Of a stretch of 64,000 bases of DNA, positions 59,053 to 64,000 are shown piece after piece (position 1 is the stretch's first letter; every line of letters starts with the position of its first letter). The DNA comes from Eutrigla gurnardus. Lineage: Eukaryota > Chordata > Actinopteri > Perciformes > Triglidae. A program made the translations under genes and the position numbers. Where the stretch lies: contig OY741280.1 of assembly GCA_963514095.1 (NCBI GenBank), positions 23,590,508-23,654,507 on the forward strand. The letters run 5' to 3'. The notes beneath the pieces are model-generated. The model did not search any database. It was not told the DNA's origin and saw only the letters and a list, made by a program, of their open reading frames with translations.

Positions 59053-60510
59053 AACATCAGCCATCGCAGGTTTTGAGTCGATGCCTATTAACCATATATA
59101 TGTGTGTATATATGTGTATATGTTTTATATACCTCAGCAACTTTCTTTGTTTTCACACCCAGTCTCCACATTGTAAGGGTGGTAAAACGATCGGTCAGAT
59201 TTCGGCAACAAAACTCAGATTTAAAGACATTTGAAGGAAAACCAGACACAAGCATGGAATCGTTTCTGTCCATTCAGAAAGAGACTCTCGCAGCAAACCT
59301 GAAATACTGCTTTCAGATGGCGATGATGGTTTCCTGAGAGCGGGAGGAGGCGTTTCACAGCATAATAATCAGTGGTGTGGTGGTAGTTGATGAGGTGGGT
59401 GTACTGCTAGGTAGATGGGTAGGTTACAGAGGAGGAAGTGGGTATACTCTCCCATATATTCCAATGGCTTTCTGGCTGATAGGTGGGTATACTGTAAACC
59501 ACCAGAAAAAGAAGTGGGTATACCCCGTATACCTGCGTATACCCTCCACTACACCACTGATAATAATAATCATTCACATGACCGCATGCCGACAGCAAAG
59601 ATGTCCAGACTTGAAATGATGGCGTTCCCTTAAGTTTAATAGTACAGCCGCACTGCGTTGTAGGATTGATAGAAAAATCATGGAAACACAATAAAAATGT
59701 GTTTACAATGAGCTTGTTAGTTTGTTTTCCAGGAAGAAAACCATGTTGGTTTTTGAGTTTGTAATTGGTTAAAAACCAGAGATGTGATCAAAAAGGGTTA
59801 AAAGGGCAAAAGAATGTGAAAATTAAACATTTGCTTGAAAATCATTAAAATAAATAATTAGTTTTGTTTGCTCATGTTTCCTTTTCAGTAAGCTTTTAAA
59901 AAGAAAAGCCACTATCTAACTCTGTCGTCTGTTTAATGGGAATTATTTATGTCTTTGTTTACTTTTTTATTGTGTTCTTGGTTGTTATGTGGTGAAACTT
60001 TTTTTTCTGGGATTTCCCTGTAAAGATTAAATCTGCTTCACCGTTCCAGACAAAGTCGACATCTGTGCGTCATTCTGTTTCCACCTGAAGCTAATCATTG
60101 GTGTTAATATTTGTACGTGATGTAAAATCTGTTTGATGAAGAATGAACGTGAAGCAACAATAAACAAAGAAGGGAGATGTAAAAGCTGCAGCTTGCATTG
60201 ATGAAGTGCTTTAAAACAGGAAACACTTATCTAGTCTTATAAAAACAAGCACGAAGGAACGCTGGAAGCATCCTCCTTTTAAACGCTCTAGACCAGCGGT
60301 CTTCAACAGGGGGTCCGGGACCCCTAGAAGGTCCACAGAGTTACTGCAGGGGTCCTCAAATTATTTGATCCCAAACTTATTTTCTTCAAAAAATGTGAAT
60401 ATGTCCAAAAATCCACCTTAACATGAATACAACCTTTAATAAGCAAACTGTCCTGTTTGTTTAATTTTATGTTGAGAAATTGTGATAAAATAGAATTAAA
60501 ATATGAATCT
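59053..60510. other. Spacer between ENPP3-like gene and gypsy element
   Basis: Unique AT-rich sequence. The segment 60294-60400 (GCGGTCTTCAACAGGGGGTC, CGGGACCCCTAGAAGGTCCA) looks like the end of a hAT-like dispersed repeat. No gene. Confidence 0.45.
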
Positions 60511-60769
60511 GTCAACAATGATTATTTTAATTGTAGTAACCTGAGTGGTTGCTCTCTTAGCAATAATACACGCAGACGCCGGTTACCGTGTTTGCTTTGT
60601 TTACTCACACTCCGAGCAGCATACATACATCGGCCAGTAGGCGGAACATTACATGTGCAACACAACAGGTGTGCCTACTTTTTCCCGGGCGGGGTTACAC
60701 GAGCCCGCTGACAAAGGTTCCGGGGCGCAGCCCTCTAATGCAGCAGTGATATGCATTCACTCTGCAACA
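60511..60769 (-). mobile_element. Candidate 3' LTR of the gypsy element
   Basis: On the minus strand, a purine-rich tract (AAAGGGGGAGAAG) at about 60782-60770 is followed by TGTTGCAGAGTGAATGCATA, the expected order of polypurine tract and LTR start. The other border is set at a CA end near 60511 and is uncertain. The 5' LTR is outside the window, so LTR identity and target duplication cannot be checked. Confidence 0.45.
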
Positions 60770-61013
60770 CTTCTCCCCCTTTAAGTGCAAACCTTAAGAG
60801 CACAACTTAGAACATAGACTTGTTAACTCAGTGGTTATAAAGTATTAAAGCATATGTTATCATTTAACTGCATTACTTTTCCTTTTGTTACAATAAACAT
60901 TTTCATTTGCAGCAGATAGAAACTCCTTTTCTTAACCAACAACAAAACCACTGTATCTTGTTTTAATAAACATTTTTGAACCCTTTTCTTTTTCTTTGCA
61001 TATTTTTAACAGT

Positions 61014-64000
61014 TCAACACGTCAGTCTATCTGGAGGCTTGTGTTCCCTCTTTGATCTCCTTAGTTCTGGAGTGAGGTCTCCAGACCTGGGAACAGGGGC
61101 AGGTGGGGCAGCCTGCACAGACAGTCCATCAGGTGCCACATTGGTGAGCTCTGACAGTCCCTCATGTGACAACTCAGTGTGCTCTGGTGTCACTGGCACC
61201 ACAACATAGTCTCCAGAGCTGCTCACACTGTCCTTGTGCGAAACACACTGAGGACCTTTCCCTCCCCCATCATGGCGGATACGCAGGTGATCCTGGTGCC
61301 TGCGAACCTGCCGACCATCAGACAAGTCCACCACAAAAGACACTGGACCCGTCCGGCGGTGAATGACTCCTGGCAGCCAGGGCGAACCTGTGGCAAAGTT
61401 TTTGACATACACACAGTCCCCTGGGTGAAAAAGTCTCTCTTTAGCATGTTGGTCCCGTCGCGCTTTTTGCACATCCTGCGACCTGACGACTCTTGCTCCG
61501 ACGTCTGGGCGGAGGAGATCCAGATGTGATTTTGGTCTCCGTCCCAGCAACATCTCCGCTGGGGGCACTCCCGTCACAGTGTGAGGCGTAATCCTGTACT
61601 GGAACAGGAAACGGGAAAGCTTGGTTTCCAGAGAGTGTCCCGACATTTTCTTTAGTCCCTCTTTCAAAGTCCCAACAGCTCTTTCTGCTAAGCCGTTAGA
61701 GGCGGGGTGGTAGGGAGCAGAACAGACATGACGGATCCCGTTTTTCACCATAAACTCTTTGAAAACCTCACTGGTGAATGTGGGCCCATTGTCTGTCACA
61801 ATCATGTCTGGCAGTCCATGTGTTGCAAATATGCCTCTAAGTGTCTCTGTAGTAACTGGGGCAGTAATACTTGACATGACATGGGCTTCGAGCCACTTAG
61901 AATAAGCGTCCACTAGCACCAAGAACATCCGACCCATAAATGGACCAGCAAAATCCAGATGAAGCCTGGACCATGGACGGCCTGGCCACTGCCATGGGTG
62001 GAGCGGCGCTGACGCTGGCATCTTTTGGTTCTGCTGACATTGTGAACACGCTTTTACCTTTTCTTCCAAGGCACAGTCCATCCCAGGCCACCACAGAAAC
62101 GACCTGGCGAGGCTCTTCATACGCGATATCCCAGGGTGGGCATCATGTAGCTCCTCCATCACTTGTGCTCGCCCCGGAGGAGGAACAACCACTCTGGAGC
62201 CCCAGAGCAGACAACCATCAAGCACACTCAACTCCAGTTTGCGCTTGACAAAAGGTTTGTGTTCCTCCTGCTGTACAGTCACAGGCCATCCTTGCATTAT
62301 CCATCTCTTAACCTGTGATAACACTGGGTCTCTCTCAGTCCATAGTTTGATCTGTTTTGCTGTCACTGGGGAATTTGACAGTCTGTCCATCAGAAAAACA
62401 GTCTCTGGGGGCAGGCCAGTGTGGCTTGGCGTGTCAGGGAGAGGCAGGCGGCTGAAGGCGTCAGCATTTGCATTTTCACTACCTGCCTTGTACTCTATAC
62501 GATACTGATATGCTGACAGGGTTAACGCCCAGCGTTGTATTCTTGCTGATGCCATGGCAGGAATGCCTTTTAACTCACTAAACAGACCCATCAGGGGCTT
62601 ATGGTCTGTAAAGATGGTAAAGGGGCGACCAAACAGGTAGTGGTGGAAGCGTTTTACAGCAAAAACTATAGCTAGCCCTTCTTTTTCTAACTGTGAGTAC
62701 CCTTTTTCTGCTGCAGTGAGAGTACGTGACACGTAGCTGATGGGCTTCTCACTTCCGTCCTCCATACGGTGAGAAAGCACCGCCCCCACGCCGTACGGGG
62801 AGGCGTCACAAGACAGGATAACATCCTTGCTGGGGTCAAAGTGCACCAGCAGTCGTGCTGAATGTAACAGTCCTTTAACATGCTGAAAAGCTTTCTCCTG
62901 AGCCTGCTGCCACTTCCATGAACTGTCTTTATGCAGGAGCTGGTAGAGTGGGGCGAGCACAGTAGAGAGGTCAGGTAAGAACTTTCCGTAGTAGTTCACT
63001 AAGCCCAGGAACGACCTAAGCTCTGCTACGTTCTTTGGACTTGGAGCCTCCTTTATCGCCCTCACTTTCTCCTCCACAGGTGACAGACCCTGAGCTGAAA
63101 TCCGGTGGCCCAGGTATGTGACACTTGGAGCTTGAAAAACACACTTACTGCTCTTCAGACGCAGTCCAGCGTCTGACATCCTCTTCAGCACCTGGTCGAG
63201 GTTTCGCATGTGCTCCTCTTCTGTCCTGCCAGTGACCAGGATATCGTCCAGGTAGACAGCGACATGGGGAATGTTTTGAAGCAAATTGTCCATGGTACGC
63301 TGGAAAATCGCTGGACTGGATGCGACACCGAAAACCAAGCGGTTGTACTTGAATAGACCCTTGTGTGTATTGATAGTCACATATTGTTTTGATTCTTCGT
63401 CCAGCAGCAGTTGCTGGTACGCGTGACTCATATCCAGCTTTGTGAATGTTTTTCCACCTGCTAGCATGGTAAACAGGTCCTCCACACGAGGCAGGGGGTA
63501 GGTGTCGAGTTGTGAGGCCTGATTAATTGTCAACTTGTAGTCTCCACATATGCGTATTCCACCATCTTCTTTTACAACTGGCACAATTGGGGCTGCCCAG
63601 TCAGAGAACTCAACAGGTTCAATCACCCCCGCTTGCTGCAGCCTCTCTAACTCAGCCTCCACTTTAGCTCTCATGGCATATGGCACAGTGCGTGGTTTGA
63701 AAAAGCGTGGCTGTGCTTCGGGGTCCACACACAACTTCACTGATGTGCCCTTGAGGGTGCCAAGTTCATCTTTAAAAACATCTGCATATTTAGCTAGAAT
63801 GTCTTGTACTACTGTGATGTTTTTGACTTCCCCCCAAATGTCCCCCCAATTTAGGCGAACTTTCTGCAGGAGATCACGACCCAACAAACTAGGCCCCTCC
63901 CCCTCAACTACTAGCAGTGTAGCCTTAGCTTTTTGTCCATGATACTCAATGTCCACATCTATAGCGCCCACAAGTGGAATGCACTCACCCGTATATGTTT
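61014..64000 (-). mobile_element. Ty3/gypsy retrotransposon pol, intact, running off right edge
   Basis: One unbroken minus-strand frame of more than 985 codons. Visible in order: the end of the protease (PSLLGRDLLQ); reverse transcriptase with the active site AVYLDDILVTG at about residue 240; RNase H (LSCDASPYGVGAVLSHRMED); integrase zinc-binding region (HDAHPGISRMKS, CSQCQQNQK) and catalytic core (HLDFAGPF, IVTDNGPTFTS, NGLAERAVGTLKEG); and a C-terminal GPVSFVVDLSDGRQVRRHQD module. The protease-RT-RH-integrase order is Ty3/gypsy. The frame has no stop up to the window end (TYTGECIPLVGAID continues upstream), so gag and the protease DTG should lie outside. The lack of damage suggests recent activity. 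Confidence 0.95.

Overview
The window is chromosomal DNA of a ray-finned (teleost) fish, probably a percomorph. The evidence is spliced genes with GT/AG introns, a fish-type C2H2 zinc-finger gene, long CA/GT and AT microsatellites, and typical teleost interspersed repeats (L2-like LINEs, Tc1-like and hAT-like ends, a tRNA-derived SINE, a Ty3/gypsy element). The species cannot be named from sequence alone. I see no CRISPR array, operon or rRNA gene, and no functional tRNA gene.

Layout: (1) 1-972, minus strand: the last exons of deptor (mTOR inhibitor; PDZ-domain part) running off the left edge, with a 33-bp minisatellite in one intron. (2) 4022-6209, minus: a complete two-exon gene for an eight-finger C2H2 protein. 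(3) 6.5-12.3 kb: a gene-poor, repeat-rich spacer. (4) about 12.34-32.60 kb, plus: an autotaxin gene (enpp2 or enpp2-like). Exons 2-25 join in frame to a stop at 32601-32603. Exon 1 is tentatively placed at 12.34-12.39 kb. (5) 35133-58760, plus: an ENPP1/3-type ectonucleotide pyrophosphatase gene closest to ENPP3. All 25 exons join in frame to 864 residues. (6) 60.5-64.0 kb, minus: the 3' half of a Ty3/gypsy retrotransposon with an unbroken pol frame, running off the right edge.

The two ENPP genes are head-to-tail paralogues with almost the same exon ladder, including exact matches of 126, 61, 98, 80, 120, 66, 73, 109, 32, 88, 173, 78 and 133 nt. The main internal difference is exon 9: 56 nt in the autotaxin gene and 110 nt in the other. 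The 54 nt (18 codons) fit the known loop deletion that turns a nucleotide pyrophosphatase fold into a lysophospholipase D. The first product should be secreted and make lysophosphatidic acid. The second should be a type II membrane enzyme that hydrolyses extracellular nucleotides. In human, ENPP2 is linked to DEPTOR on chromosome 8, while ENPP1 and ENPP3 lie on chromosome 6. Having both types beside deptor is the most interesting evolutionary observation here.

The introns are unusually rich in minisatellites, several of which touch splice sites. A 2.7-kb 12/18-bp minisatellite in enpp2 intron 1 is split by a PIF/Harbinger-like MITE with a TAA target duplication. I found no convincing new molecular system. 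The novelty lies in gene organisation, transposon-borne splice contexts and repeat dynamics.
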